Source: Glebionis coronaria | Lineage: Eukaryota; Streptophyta; Magnoliopsida; Asterales; Asteraceae | Length of the DNA stretch: 64,000 nt | Assembly: GCA_025667525.1 (NCBI GenBank) | Contig: CM046878.1 | Coordinates: 99,215,237-99,279,236 of the forward strand | Direction of reading: 5' to 3' | In this document: positions 11,355-21,702 of the stretch, piece by piece | Numbering within the stretch: position 1 is the first letter of the stretch | How the letters are laid out: each line of letters starts with the position of its first letter | Notes under the pieces: generated by a model | The model's input: only the letters and a program-made list of their open reading frames with translations | What the model was told of the DNA's origin: nothing | Database searches by the model: none | Made by a program: the position numbers and the translations under genes

Positions 11355-12979
11355 TCACAGCTTTTCCCCATCTGCCCATGTTCCTAGAGGGAAAAACTTT
11401 GCTAGCAGGGGATACCCCAGGTTTAGCAGGGGAATCCCTGTGCTTACTCTATGCTTAGCAGATGGAACCCATCTTTTGTTTTGGCCTCTAATGATGTATT
11501 GGTAAGGTCTAGAGGCAGATCTATATTCATTATGAGGTGCTGGGTTGGTCATGGAAGAGCTGGTCCTGGGATGAACATCATTCACCTTTCTTAGAGCAGG
11601 AACAACATATTTGCCAGTAACCCTGTTTCTTAAAGCAGGGGAAACATACTTGGCAGGGGAAAAGGATTTTGCCCCTGCATTTAGAAGAATGGCTTTAGGT
11701 TGCATATGCTTTAAAGGATTTGCAGCCATAACTTCCATTAGTGCCTGACATTCTTGATAAGTGTGATCAAAACTGCCACATGTGAAACAAGGTTTTGTAT
11801 TTATCACAAAGTCTTCTCCTAATTGGTGAGACTTTTGGTCATTCCAATTTCTCTGATTACCTCTGACAGACCTATACATACCAGCATATTTAACAGTGGA
11901 CTTAGAGGACTTTGATCCTGTTTTAGATTTGGGTGAACTACTCTTAGAACTAGAATCACTACCAAAAAGTCCTTCTCTTTAAAAGAGAACAGGGTTATCA
12001 ATTTTCCATTGTTTTAAAGCAATCTGTTCCTTTTCAAAGTACCTAACAATACTAGTTTTCACTAGTGGCTCTTCTGTTTCAAGACTATTAGGTATGTAAG
12101 CACTTAGGTCAAATTCAATATCTTCCTGTTTTTGAAAACAAGAGAGACCAGTCCAAGACAAGTCTTTTCTAGGAAAAGGTGCATGAATATTTGCAAGAGG
12201 TGGTGGTATGGTAGCATGCTCATTTTTAATCCCAAAACCTGTTTTGTCCCTAGGATATTGACAAATTTCAACTGCTTTAGTTAAATCTTTAGAAGCTTTT
12301 CCAAATTTTTCAATAGTTTCATCATCTATCTTTTTTATTAGATGCCGTCTCCTTTCTGAAGACTGTTAAGAAACCTGGTATTCACCTGTTCTCTTGTCAC
12401 TTCAATTTCAAAGAACTCCAACTGAGCTACCATATCTTGAAGCCTATTGTAAATAGCACCAATTGATTCATCACCAATTGCTTTGAAAGAAGAAAATTCA
12501 TCAAGCATTTGATTCTTCTTCTTCTTTGTGGCTTCATTTCCTCCAAAAGTTGTGCCTATGGCTTCCCAGAGTTCCTTAGCTGTTTTGTGCTTTCTGAATC
12601 TTAGTTGATGTCTATCAGGTAGAGCCAACAGCAATGAACTGTGAGCTCTGACATCATGCCTTCTGGCCAGTATTTCCTTGTCACAAAGAGCAGCATATTT
12701 CTTCTTGACTTCACCACTTTTGGAACTTTCAGCTTTATCTTCTCCCTTACCATCTTCTACCGTCATTGTTTTGGGAAATTGATCACCAAACTCTATGATC
12801 TCCCAGAGAACATAGTGTTCCATTTTGAGGTATTGTTGGATCCTGAACACCCATAATTCGAAGTTTTCAGGATCTAGCATGGGTAGTTCGATGTTGTTGT
12901 GGTTATTGTTGTTTGAGGAAGAGTCTGAAGACATGGTTGTAGTGAGGGTTTTGTTCTTGGTTAAGTCAAAGTCTCTCAA
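11355..12979 (-). pseudogene. Element A gag (frameshifted)
   Basis: The gag N-terminus is open from 12979 to 12338; the likely start codon is the ATG at 12934, before an Asn/Ser-rich leader. It carries the UBN2-type gag domain (TAKELWEAIGTTFGG and related motifs). The frame breaks near 12340 and continues in pieces at 12161-11979 and 11879-11355. The last piece holds a CCHC zinc knuckle (CFTCGSFDHTYQEC). The plus-strand AGCAGGGGAA motif occurs about four times between 11403 and 11665, inside coding sequence. The product would be the capsid protein of the element; here it is not translatable. Confidence 0.8.
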
Positions 12980-12982
12980 CCA

Positions 12983-12994
12983 GCTCTGATACCA
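12983..12994 (-). promoter_or_regulatory. Element A primer binding site
   Basis: The minus strand reads TGGTATCAGAGC, the usual copia primer site for initiator tRNA-Met, two bases inside the LTR end at 12997. Confidence 0.9.
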
Positions 12995-12996
12995 CT

Positions 12997-13522
12997 TGTT
13001 GATCCGAAACTCAGATCTTAAACCTTTATAGCTTGTTTAAGGGTTGTGATAGAAAGAATAAATTCAATCTAACACTAGAGAAACTTTGCAAGGCAAAGTA
13101 GCTAAACAAGATGCGGAATATAGTGTTTAACACAAGAACAAAATGATTAAAGCAAACGTTGAACTTTAATATATCAAAGATATACGAATACCCAATAATG
13201 GTATTAGGGTTACAAAAACCTTAAAGTATGAAATGAAAGACAATAGAGAAAGACACACTTTGCATGATAACCTAGTGAGTCCTTTTATAGGCATAAGGAC
13301 TCACATACAAGATTACTACTAACAAACTTGGAAAGTATCTCAGAGTAGTAACAGAAACGCGTAATAATCTATTCTAAGTTTATCTCTAGCGGTAGGGCCT
13401 TTGACTTCAGCAGGGGAACCAATCCCCCTGCCTTTGTTATTTAGCAGGGGGAACTTACTCTAGCAGGGGGACAAATGACCAACTAGCAGGGGTAACTAAT
13501 ATACTTATATTTATTCCCAACA
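12997..13522 (-). repeat. Element A 5' LTR
   Basis: A 526-bp LTR that in minus reading starts TGTTGGGAATA at 13522 and ends ATCAACA at 12997. Four or five copies of the CCCCTGCT motif lie near its start (13410-13495). A 10-bp perfect palindrome (arms 13275-13284 and 13295-13304) encloses the minus-strand TATA box. The right edge is sharp because the sequence of element C resumes at 13523. The partner LTR is not in the window. Confidence 0.85.
13275..13304 (-). promoter_or_regulatory. Palindrome enclosing the element A TATA box
   Basis: GTGAGTCCTT and AAGGACTCAC form a perfect 10-bp inverted repeat. The minus-strand TATAAAAGG overlaps the loop and the inner arm. It is the likely core promoter of the LTR. 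Confidence 0.7.
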
Positions 13523-13709
13523 ATTTGAGCCAGTGAAGATAAGAACCGGATCAGGATGATGGAGTTAGTGAGTAATGACAATGACTCACTAACTCCTTGA
13601 AGAGTATCTCTGACATGAAGACCTGAAGTATTTACACTGAAGACATAGTAGGAACTTCCTTGGGTGAAAAAGGAAGAATATAAAGTGCAAGGTGGTTACT
13701 TGACTTTAT

Positions 13710-13753
13710 TGAAGCTTCCAAAGGAAGCTTCACTTTCCCACTATATATAGTGG
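13710..13753 (+). promoter_or_regulatory. Element C core promoter with double palindrome
   Basis: TGAAGCTTCC and GGAAGCTTCA (13710-13719, 13723-13732) form a perfect 10-bp inverted repeat with a 3-base loop. Five bases downstream is CCACTATATATAGTGG (13738-13753), a perfect 16-bp palindrome containing the TATA box. The 3' copy near 19200-19245 keeps both, with one mismatch in the first. Confidence 0.7.
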
Positions 13754-13927
13754 TCTCATTGGTTACAAATGGTTAGAGATTTCCACTCCAAAATACACAT
13801 AGTGTTAGTGTTAGGATTTCCTCCTCCCATCGGTTCTTTCCTACCTTGTAACAATGGGAGTTTAGTTTGTCATCATTGCCCGGTTGTTATTCCGCAAACA
13901 ACCGGGAAACACTTGTATATTTTTGAT

Positions 13928-14773
13928 GGGTTAAGTCTATAAAATAGAAACGAACTTTTCATTTTTTACAATTATAGTAAACGAACTTTATATATTACCA
14001 ATATAACTATTATAACTTTTAAATTTCGAACTTTATAGTAAACTTTTTGCTAGCAACCTGCTACAACAGGTCAAATAAACCGACACGTCATCTTTATTAA
14101 AAAAATAATTTTTTTTGCTGACTTGAAACTTTATTTATTACCAATATAACCATTATAACTTTCAAATTCTGAACTTTATAGCAAACTTTATTTAAAAAAA
14201 AATCAACTTTAAAAAAAATTGTAATTCTTAAGTGTTTTTAAAAAACAAACTTTTTTTTTCAAAAAGTTTTAATAAAATTAGGATAAAAGTTTTTTCGAAA
14301 AGTTTTTTAAAAAAAATATTTCGAAAAGTTTTTTAGAAAATTATTTACAAAGATTCTTCGAAAAAGTTTTAAAAATATCCAAATATGTTTTAAAAAATTT
14401 TATTTAGTTTTTTAAAAAAGATTATTTCAATTTATTTTTTAAAAAAAGTTTATTTCAATTTAAATATAAAAAAATGATTTCAATTTTTTAAAAAGTTTAT
14501 TTATTTTTGAAAATACCAAATATTTTCAAATTTTTAATTTTTTGGGTGGTGAATTTATTTTTTTAAAAAGTTTATTTATTTCCTTTCTTTTAAACATTTT
14601 CTTTTTAACTTTAACTTTTTTTTTTGAAAAAATTATAAAACTGGTATAACCGATAACATTAGTGTATTTAACCCAAAACAACAAGTTACAATGGTTATAT
14701 TGGTAATATATAAAGTTCGTTTACTATAATTGTAAAAAATGGAAAGTTCGTTTCTATTTTATAGACTTAACCC
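13928..14773. mobile_element. Non-autonomous Mutator-like element (MULE)
   Basis: An 846-bp insertion with long terminal inverted repeats of about 90 bp beginning GGGTTAAGTCTATAAAAT. The two ends differ at only a few positions over that length. It is flanked by a perfect 9-bp duplication ATTTTTGAT (13919-13927 and 14774-14782); the other LTR copy of element C has the uninterrupted site near 19425. A 9-bp duplication with long inverted repeats is diagnostic of Mutator-type transposition. The interior is extremely A/T-rich with poly-A and poly-T runs and no transposase, so it must have moved in trans. Part of the inner repeat sequence recurs near 14135-14180. Confidence 0.92.
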
Positions 14774-16500
14774 ATTTTTGATTTATAATTAATAAGATAT
14801 ACAAACGATGAAAAGTACAAGCTTGTGTTATTAGTTAGTCAATTGGTTAATTGTGTACATTGTCCTTTATAGATCTTCATAGATTCGATATGTGCACAAG
14901 ATTAATGGACCAACAATATGTTTATTTTATGTCATGCATTATTATAATATAAAGTTTAATAAATAATTAATACTTAGCTTATTATTAATTAATAATATCA
15001 TGTCACGTTTATTATAAGTTTAATGTTAATTAATAATATTACATAATATATGTTATTAAACTTTACCATAAAAGATATTAATTAATTTAACTTAAGTATA
15101 ATTAATTAAATTCATGTTCATAAATAATTAAATCAATTAATTATTATAACCTAAGTTTATTTAAGTAAATATGCATACATGTTTTATCCTAGTTTTAATT
15201 AAATAAACATAACATAAGTTTTTATTTTAATTAAACCAAATTAATTAAAAAAATCAATTAATTGAACATATATACTTAATTTCATAGTTGGTTTAATTTA
15301 CGTGTTTGAAAAATGTCATGTACCCGAGCCCGAACCTGAACCCGAACCCGAGACCCGATAACCGACAACAATGGCTCACCAAGAGCCTGACACTAAGCTC
15401 AGTCGTTGGACCCTAATCACTATACTACTATCACTGGTCCACTAATTTGAACCCCAATCACTGGACCCTTCCAGCTCAGATCATTATGATGAACTAGGTC
15501 GCTGAGTGTACCACTGGTCGCTGATCCCTGTGTCTGAACCCTTCATCAGCGAACCTAGTGGCATAAACCCCGCAAGACAGCGAACCCCTTTTCAGGACCC
15601 CTGTCGTTGTCTGAACCTCCCAAAAAGCAAAGCTTGGACTGCTGTCACAGGACCCCTGTGAACCTGTCGCTGAGCAAACCCCCAGCCAGCTAAACTATTC
15701 ACCAGTGAACCCCGGTCGCTGAACACCAAATTTCTAGAGATCTCTGAACCTATGAATTCTATCTCTGGACCCTTCCAGCGAAGATTGTTAGATTCTCATC
15801 ACTGATTCAGAGATCTGAACACCCCAGTTTCTGATCTTTCTATCTGGACCGCTGACCCCTCTTGTTGTACATGGTCATAGCTGCTGAAATGAAGCAGACA
15901 CATTCAAAATACCAGATCAGACCCAGATCCCCAGGTCAAAGATCATACCAGTTCCCTTGGTCAATGATCCCAGCCAGTCCAACTTCTTCAGCACCCTCTA
16001 GACCTTGCTTAGAAAGATCAGACTCAGAGATTCCTAGGTAGCTGTGTGAACCCCAACAAGACATAACCAAGTCAGCGAACTATCCACCAACAACAGTCTG
16101 AACCTTAGAACCATCAGCCGGTCTGAACCATCAGAGGTCCGTCTCACAAACTACCATCAAATCAGAACTCTTAAGACCTTAATCACGACACTACCCAAAA
16201 GATTGCAGCCCATGATTTGAGATCGGTTGTAATGCAAGGGCAGTTGATTGAAAGTTCTATAGCACAATTGATGGAGTTTATATGGTAAAGCTCAGGGGTT
16301 TGAAAAGAGATTGATGAGCAAAGTGTGTAAAGATAAAAAAGATGCTTGTACATCAGTTTTTGAGGGGGAGAGAATACACTTATCAAAGTGTTAATACACT
16401 TATCAAAGTGTTTACACACTCGTCAATCATCATTATCAGGTACATATCTTCTACTCTTGAACATCGATTATGTATACCTGAAGCCAAACCCTACAACACC

Positions 16501-16546
16501 CTCACCAAACCAAAACCAAAACCAAAACCAAAACCAAAAAAAAAAA
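16501..16546 (+). repeat. AAACCA simple repeat and A run
   Basis: Six or so AAACCA units run into a short A tract at about 16508-16546, ending some 20 bases before the plastid-derived fragment. It is low-complexity and gives rise to spurious ORFs. Confidence 0.85.
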
Positions 16547-16564
16547 ATTCTCCTCTCACATTCT

Positions 16565-16880
16565 GTGAAGTCGTAACAAGGTAGCCGTACTGGAAGGTGC
16601 GACTGGATCACCTCCTTTTCAGGGAGAGCTAATTCTTGTTGGGTATTTTGGTTTGACACTGCTTCACACCCAAAAAGAAGGGAGCTACGTCTAAGTTAAA
16701 CTTGGAGATGGAAGTCTTCTTTCGTTTCTCGACAGAGAAGTAAGACCAAGCTCATGAGCTTATTATCTTAGGTCGGAACAAGTTGATAGGATCCCCCTTT
16801 TTTACGTCCCCATGCCCCTTGTGTGGGGGACATCGGGGCGAAAAAAGGAAAGAGAGGGATGGGGTTTCTCTCGCTTTTGG
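16565..16880 (+). pseudogene. rrn16 (partial): NUPT: plastid 16S rRNA 3' end plus 16S-trnI spacer
   Basis: From GTGAAGTCGTAACAAGG (16565) the sequence follows the 3' end of chloroplast 16S rRNA, including the anti-Shine-Dalgarno tail GGATCACCTCC (16605-16615). It then follows the plastid 16S-trnI spacer until CTCTCGCTTTTGG (16880). At least one substitution is visible in the rRNA part (GCGACTGG where plastids have GCGGCTGG), with others in the spacer. It stops before trnI. At 316 bp inside a retrotransposon interior it is a nuclear plastid insertion, not a working rRNA gene. The identification rests on my memory of the plastid sequence. Confidence 0.9.
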
Positions 16881-18866
16881 AACCTTAACAAAAACTAAAC
16901 CATTTATGGAACCAAGTCCCTGGTTATTGAGCTACAATGTGACATCAGAAGGTTACCTTCAACAATGTGACATCAGAGGTTTAATTTCAGATGGTCGCGA
17001 TGAACCGTTACCCAAAGTAGTTGAACACCCTTGGAGAGCCACACCAAGTACTACTCTGGGCACATACCAGAAATGGTTCGAGTGCAAGACACTCAATATG
17101 CTATATGTTATCTTCAGAGTCTTCAGCAGTTGAAGGACTTGGTTACTCAGGAATTATTTCCTTACACCAAGATAAAGAAAGAAGATACCTATACTAAAGA
17201 CAAAGTCCAACAATGAATCGTGTCATCTTCACATAGCCTGAAGCTTCATTCAGGACTTGGTCAATCAGGTACATGTTATTATCTCAAACCAAGGCAAAGA
17301 AAGGAGACGACATCTGGGCTATTTGAATATCCAAAATAGGGGAGATCCAACAAGCATTGTACCTCTGTACCTCTAGCAGTCCTAAGCAACCATCAGAACC
17401 TCTCATCTTTCACCCCTAGAGGGTTTGTACCTTGCACCATCAAAGGTCGTACCCATCATCATCAGATGTCACGTTTAGAGCTCGCACCCATCAGAGGTAG
17501 CCATTAGATCTCGCACCATCAGAGGTCAGCATCAGAGGTCACCATCAGAGCTTACACCCATCAGAGGTGTAACTAGAGACCTTAGGACCTCAGGTACTCA
17601 TTTGTTGCTAAAATCTTTCAAAGACTTATTTTTTTTCAAACTTAAACTTTTTATCAAAAATTTCAAAGGTTAATTGATTCTAAAATTTTACAAGTCAAAA
17701 GTTTTACAACATCAGAAGTTTTTTACAACATCAGCTCTTAAGTTTTTTAAATTAAACCCAATCCGAGTAAACTCAGAACAGATAGGAAAAATCTCCTTGC
17801 CTTGAGGCTAAAGCATCACAGATCCTTGAACGGGATAACCTAAGGCTAAAAGTTCACAAAGTGTCGGTTTCACCACCACACCAAAAATGGTCATCAATTC
17901 ATCATGTCTAACCAACAATAAAGAATTGGCTATTATGGAACAAACGGCTAACCGATAAAGAATCATCAAATCCATATTGATGGCTGATAGTTTGCCAAAA
18001 ACTTTAGAACCAGATAAGTTGGCTAAGTCTCTAGGGTTCAACCAGAGACCACACAAGGGTATTCAAACACCAAAAAAATTCTAAGGTTCAAACCTTAGTA
18101 TCGAAGCAATTCGATCAATGGATTCAATCCCTGAAATGGTGAATAACAGGAGTGTGTAATGGTTTCAAAAATCACTTCTTGGGAAGCATTTTTTGAGGGG
18201 AGAAAGACACACTTCCTAATGAAGATGATGAAGACACATCCCTGATGATTGAACCTCCAATATATCCTCACCATACATATAACACAACCACCCCACCACT
18301 ACCATACAACCTCTAAAAACACACCAAAACAACGAAACCAATCACATACCAAAAAATAAAAATTTCATCTAGGAGCATCACAAAAAAAATCCATCACATT
18401 TCATTAGTAGGTATCGACGGGTATCTGGTGAATGGTATTGTGTTTGAACAGGTTAAAGGTTTTATCTATTGAAAGAAGTTGGTTACGGGGTAGAAGATAT
18501 TGTGTAGATCTGATGTATGTCAACATCAGATATGTGAGCAAGTATTCTAGGACTTGACTGTATACTTGGGTGCTTAGTATTTTGGAGTGAAGTTTTCGAG
18601 CCGTGTTTGATCACCACTGTTTGAAACGAGTCTCTAAAACACCAACATAACCCAACTCCCTGAAGATGTTCATCAGAAACTTCACATGATGATGCAGATC
18701 TGGTGTAAAGCTTGATTGAGCACTTTTCACCACTAAAGCAACAAATGATCAGAAGTGTTGTTATCTTTTATGTATATTTTTTGTAGCTTAGTATGTAAGA
18801 AGAAGCCGTTATGCTCACTTACTACTAAAAGACTTGGGCTATATTTCTATTCAAATATGGGGAGAT

Positions 18867-20021
18867 TGTTGGGCCAATTTAGAGCCTAAATTGCCCCTGT
18901 ACTGATTTGAATGAAATATACCCTAAGTATTTATAGGTCGGTAAACTCAAGTAAGTTTGCCGAGTCATCCTCACGATGTTCTTAGAAGTCCACATAGACT
19001 CCTTCACTACTGTAGCGGATTTGAGCCAGTGAAGATAAGAACCGGATCAGGATGATGGAGTTAGTGAGTAATCACAATGACTCACTAACTCCTTGAAGAC
19101 CATCTCTGACATGAAGACCTAAAGTATTTACACTGAAGACATAGTGTGAACTTCCTTGGGTGATAAATCAAGAATATAAAGTGCAAGGTGGTTACTTGAC
19201 TTTATTGAAGCTTCTAAAGGAAGCTTCACTTTCCCACTATATATAGTGGTCTCATTGGTTACAGATGGTTAGAGATTTCCACCACCAAAATACACATAGT
19301 GTTAGTGTTAGGATTTCCTCCTCCCATTGTTTCTTTCCTACCTTGTAACAATGGGAGTTTAGTTTGTCATAATTGCCCGGTTGTTATTCCGCAAACAACC
19401 GGGCAACACTTGTATATTTTTGATTCATAATTAATAAGATACACAAAGTACAAACGATGAAAAGTACAATCTTGTGTTATTAGTTAGTCAATTGGTTAAT
19501 TGTGTACATTTTTCTTCATGGATTCGATATGTGCACAATATTAGTGGACCAACAATATGTTTATTTATGTCATGTATTATTATAATATAAAGTTTAATAA
19601 TTAATTAATATACTTAGCTTATTATTAGTTAATAATATCATGTCATGTTTATTATAAGTTTATTATTAATTAATAATATTACATAATACATGTTATTAAA
19701 CTTTACCATAAAAGATATTAATTTATTTAACTTAAGTGTAATTAATTAAATTCATGTTCATAAATAATTAAATCAATTAATTATTATAACCTAAGTTTAT
19801 TTAGTTAAATATGCATACATGTTTTATCCTAGTATTAATTAAATATACATAACATAAGTTTTTATTTTAATTAAACCAAGTTAATTAAAAAATCAATTAA
19901 TTAAACATACAAACTTAATTTCATTGTTGGTTTAATTTACGTGTTTGAAAAATGTCAAGTACCCGAGCCCGAACCCGAACCCGAGACCTGATAACCGACA
20001 ACAATGGCTCACCGAGAGCCT
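18867..20021 (+). repeat. Element C 3' LTR
   Basis: Starts TGTTGGGCC directly after a polypurine tract. From 19019 onward it matches the left copy. It carries the palindromic TATA region near 19200-19245 and the CCCGAACC tandem near 19965. The right border is taken where similarity to the left copy stops. Confidence 0.65.
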
Positions 20022-20937
20022 ATGGCTCTCGGATTGCTGCTGCACCGAGTCACACAGCCCCCCGGCCGAGGCTGGGGTCCCCCTGCTGTGTCCCTTGTTT
20101 CTACCTCTAGGCCAAGGTTCTCACTGCGGGCCTTGGTCCTTGCGGCTACACACCACCATACCACCACCGACAGCCTTCGGCTGCGGCTGGTGGTTCTTTG
20201 GCCACGCCGAACCCCACAAAGGGTGTGGCTGATGTTGGTTCGACGCCACCGATACCCCCATGGTCTCGGTTGGCGTGAGATAGAGACAAACACCCCCTTA
20301 AACCCTTCTTGTTTGATTCTTGCTAGATCTAAGTTAAATACAGGTGTTCTTATTTTATTTTTAATAAATCTAAATCATACATGATAAAATAAAATAAGAA
20401 AAGGATTTAAGAATACTGATACGTAGATTAAAAAGGAATATGAATAAGAATACGTTACCGATACAATAACCAAAATCAAACGAACCCTTCCTTGGTGTTC
20501 TTTGGATGCCTCGGCAAGAGAGAAAGACAAGAGGTGTTTTAGGGTTTTGATTTTCTTGAAAAAGTGATTATGAATCCTCTGTGGTTTATTTATTAAACTA
20601 GGACTGGTAAATTGGATATAGGTCAAGGCCCGTTTTCCCCTTCCCTTCTCTTCTAGCCGACGCCAACAAACACCCCTTTACTTTTGGTGTTGATTTTTCT
20701 TGTTTAATTATTTATCGTGTACTTACGTATTTAATTATAGTACTTTCATTACTTGAACGTTTCTTAATTATCATACATACATACTTATCGTACATTAGTA
20801 TTCATGTTTACGTACATAATATTTATTATAATTAATTAATATACATATTATTCATATTAAATGTTCGTGATACTTGGCGTATATTAATTAATTTAAAAGT
20901 TTAACTTTAACAGTAACTTCATGCATTAAATGATCAT
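20022..20937 (-). other. LTR-like noncoding segment, probably inverted gypsy LTR
   Basis: No gene is visible. The GC-rich part (20022-20290) and the following AT-rich part resemble, when reverse-complemented, the layout of the LTR at 29981-32786: 'accgagaccatgg' and 'gactcggtg' words, then AT-rich sequence. It may be an inverted or truncated LTR of the same broad gypsy group. The short GC-rich ORFs here look spurious. Confidence 0.35.
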
Positions 20938-21062
20938 ATGATTTTTAGTGCGGGTTTTATAGTTACATTCACCATTGTGGCACAAGTTACTGACGCAACA
21001 CGTAGTTTGCAGATTCTTCAAGAGAGGGATGAGTTTGAGGAGTTAGATCGACCAAAAAAGAG

Positions 21063-21148
21063 GTATACTTCAGTCATCAAGCGTTACCATCTCATTCATG
21101 TCAATACTTTCAATTATGTATCATGCTCTATTCAATTGTATCTTTCAG
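21063..21148 (+). other. Intron-like gap 1 in element D gag
   Basis: An 86-nt, AT-rich segment starting GTATAC and ending TATCTTTCAG. Gag-like codons continue in frame on both sides. Confidence 0.5.
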
Positions 21149-21292
21149 ACCGAATGATGGAGACCGGTCCCGGCCGGCCACTCAGAAGAACAACTACAAG
21201 GGACACGGTCAGACTAACGACCGTTATAGATCAGATAGGCGTGGCGATAGTGATAACTATCGTAACAATGCCAGCCACTCCAACAACAGCAG

Positions 21293-21354
21293 GTCCCTAA
21301 AATTTAAACTCTTAAATGCTAAGCTAATGTATGACCCAAATTCTAACATTTCAG
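21293..21354 (+). other. Intron-like gap 2 in element D gag
   Basis: A 62-nt segment starting GTCCCT and ending AACATTTCAG. It is short for a plant intron, and the frame downstream is off by one base if only this piece is removed. Confidence 0.4.
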
Positions 21355-21430
21355 CATTTTAACAAGAACTATGACAACAGGCGTGACCAGGACCACAAGG
21401 GTCAGCTGCCCAAACGTTCATCTCAATCTG

Positions 21431-21506
21431 GTATTATAACCTAAACTTTCAATGTAGTCATGTTTATGCCTCAGTAATCATGACTTACACATATCTTCTG
21501 AATCAG
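21431..21506 (+). other. Intron-like gap 3 in element D gag
   Basis: A 76-nt AT-rich segment starting GTATTA and ending CTGAATCAG. Removing it joins a Ser-rich gag stretch to the CATCG region before the zinc knuckle. Confidence 0.5.
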
Positions 21507-21702
21507 TCTCTCAGCTAGCGAGGGTACCCACTGGAGGGTATACCCATCCCGTCTGCGCCACTTGTGGATGAAGGCACCCTGGACCATGTCGTCGTGCTAC
21601 GGGTGTCTGCTTCAAGTGTGGACAAGCAGGTCATCTCATGAAGGACTACAAAAAGGAGAAACCGATGGTACATCGGGACATGCCCCTTAGAAAATAGCAG
21701 CA

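Larger units (their letters stand above)
1990..13522 (-). mobile_element. Element A: decayed Sirevirus-type copia retrotransposon
   Basis: Reading right to left the order is LTR, tRNA primer site, gag, protease, integrase, RT, RNase H, spacer, extra ORF. Integrase before RT defines Ty1/copia. The DSGC protease motif, the YVD-IIFGSTN-type RT motif and an ORF downstream of RNase H point to the SIRE/Sirevirus lineage. The element is dead: there are frameshifts in gag, after integrase and in RT, an in-frame stop in RNase H, a changed RT catalytic residue, and element B inside RT. Only the 5' LTR is in view; the 3' LTR lies to the left or has been replaced. A itself sits in the 5' LTR of element C, because C's sequence resumes abruptly at 13523. 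Confidence 0.85.
13523..15388 (+). repeat. Element C 5' LTR-like repeat, left end removed, MULE inside
   Basis: Matches 19019-20021 once the 846-bp Mutator-like insertion and its 9-bp duplication are discounted. Differences include small indels and scattered substitutions. The AT-rich half (14783-15300) is full of 'attaattaata' words and is followed by a small CCCGAACCCGAACC tandem. Confidence 0.75.
15389..18866 (+). other. Element C internal region, noncoding, motif-rich
   Basis: No gag or pol is visible. The first part (15390-16150) is built from repeated 'gctgaaccc' and 'ctggaccc' words. The region 17390-17580 repeats 'catcagaggt' about eight times. Simple AAACCA repeats and the plastid-derived fragment lie in the middle. 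The rest (17580-18860) has no feature I recognise beyond the terminal purine tract. Confidence 0.6.
13523..20021 (+). mobile_element. Element C: large noncoding LTR element (LARD)
   Basis: Direct repeats of about 1 kb (13523-15388, carrying a MULE insertion, and 18867-20021) flank 3.5 kb without protein similarity. A purine-rich tract (ATATGGGGAGAT, 18855-18866) directly precedes TGTTGGGCC at 18867, as expected for a plus-strand 3' LTR. The first part of the 5' LTR is missing because element A landed there. I do not see a standard primer site after 15388. The repeat ends at an inverted repeat (CCGAGAGCC/GGCTCTCGG at 20012-20031) rather than at a CA end, so the right border is uncertain. Part of the repeat may be older flanking sequence that was duplicated. 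Confidence 0.65.
20938..21702 (+). pseudogene. Element D gag C-terminal part with intron-like gaps
   Basis: Gag-like coding pieces are separated by three short GT-AG segments (21063-21148, 21293-21354, 21431-21506). The pieces encode an acidic/basic stretch (ERDEFEELDRPKKR), an Asn/Arg-rich region (about 21149-21292), a charged stretch (from 21355), and a zinc-knuckle region (about 21507-21690). The knuckle reads CFKCGQAGHLMKDY, so its last Cys is replaced by Tyr. An in-frame TGA precedes it near 21566. Removal of gaps 1 and 3 keeps a plausible frame; gap 2 needs one extra base. Confidence 0.65.

Noticed and set aside
16565..16618. A functional 16S rRNA gene end
   Set aside because: Only the last 50 or so bases of 16S are present, inside a retrotransposon, with substitutions; it is a plastid-derived fragment.
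20004..20384. GC-rich ORFs on both strands
   Set aside because: They lie in LTR-like sequence, overlap in several frames and show no protein-like composition.
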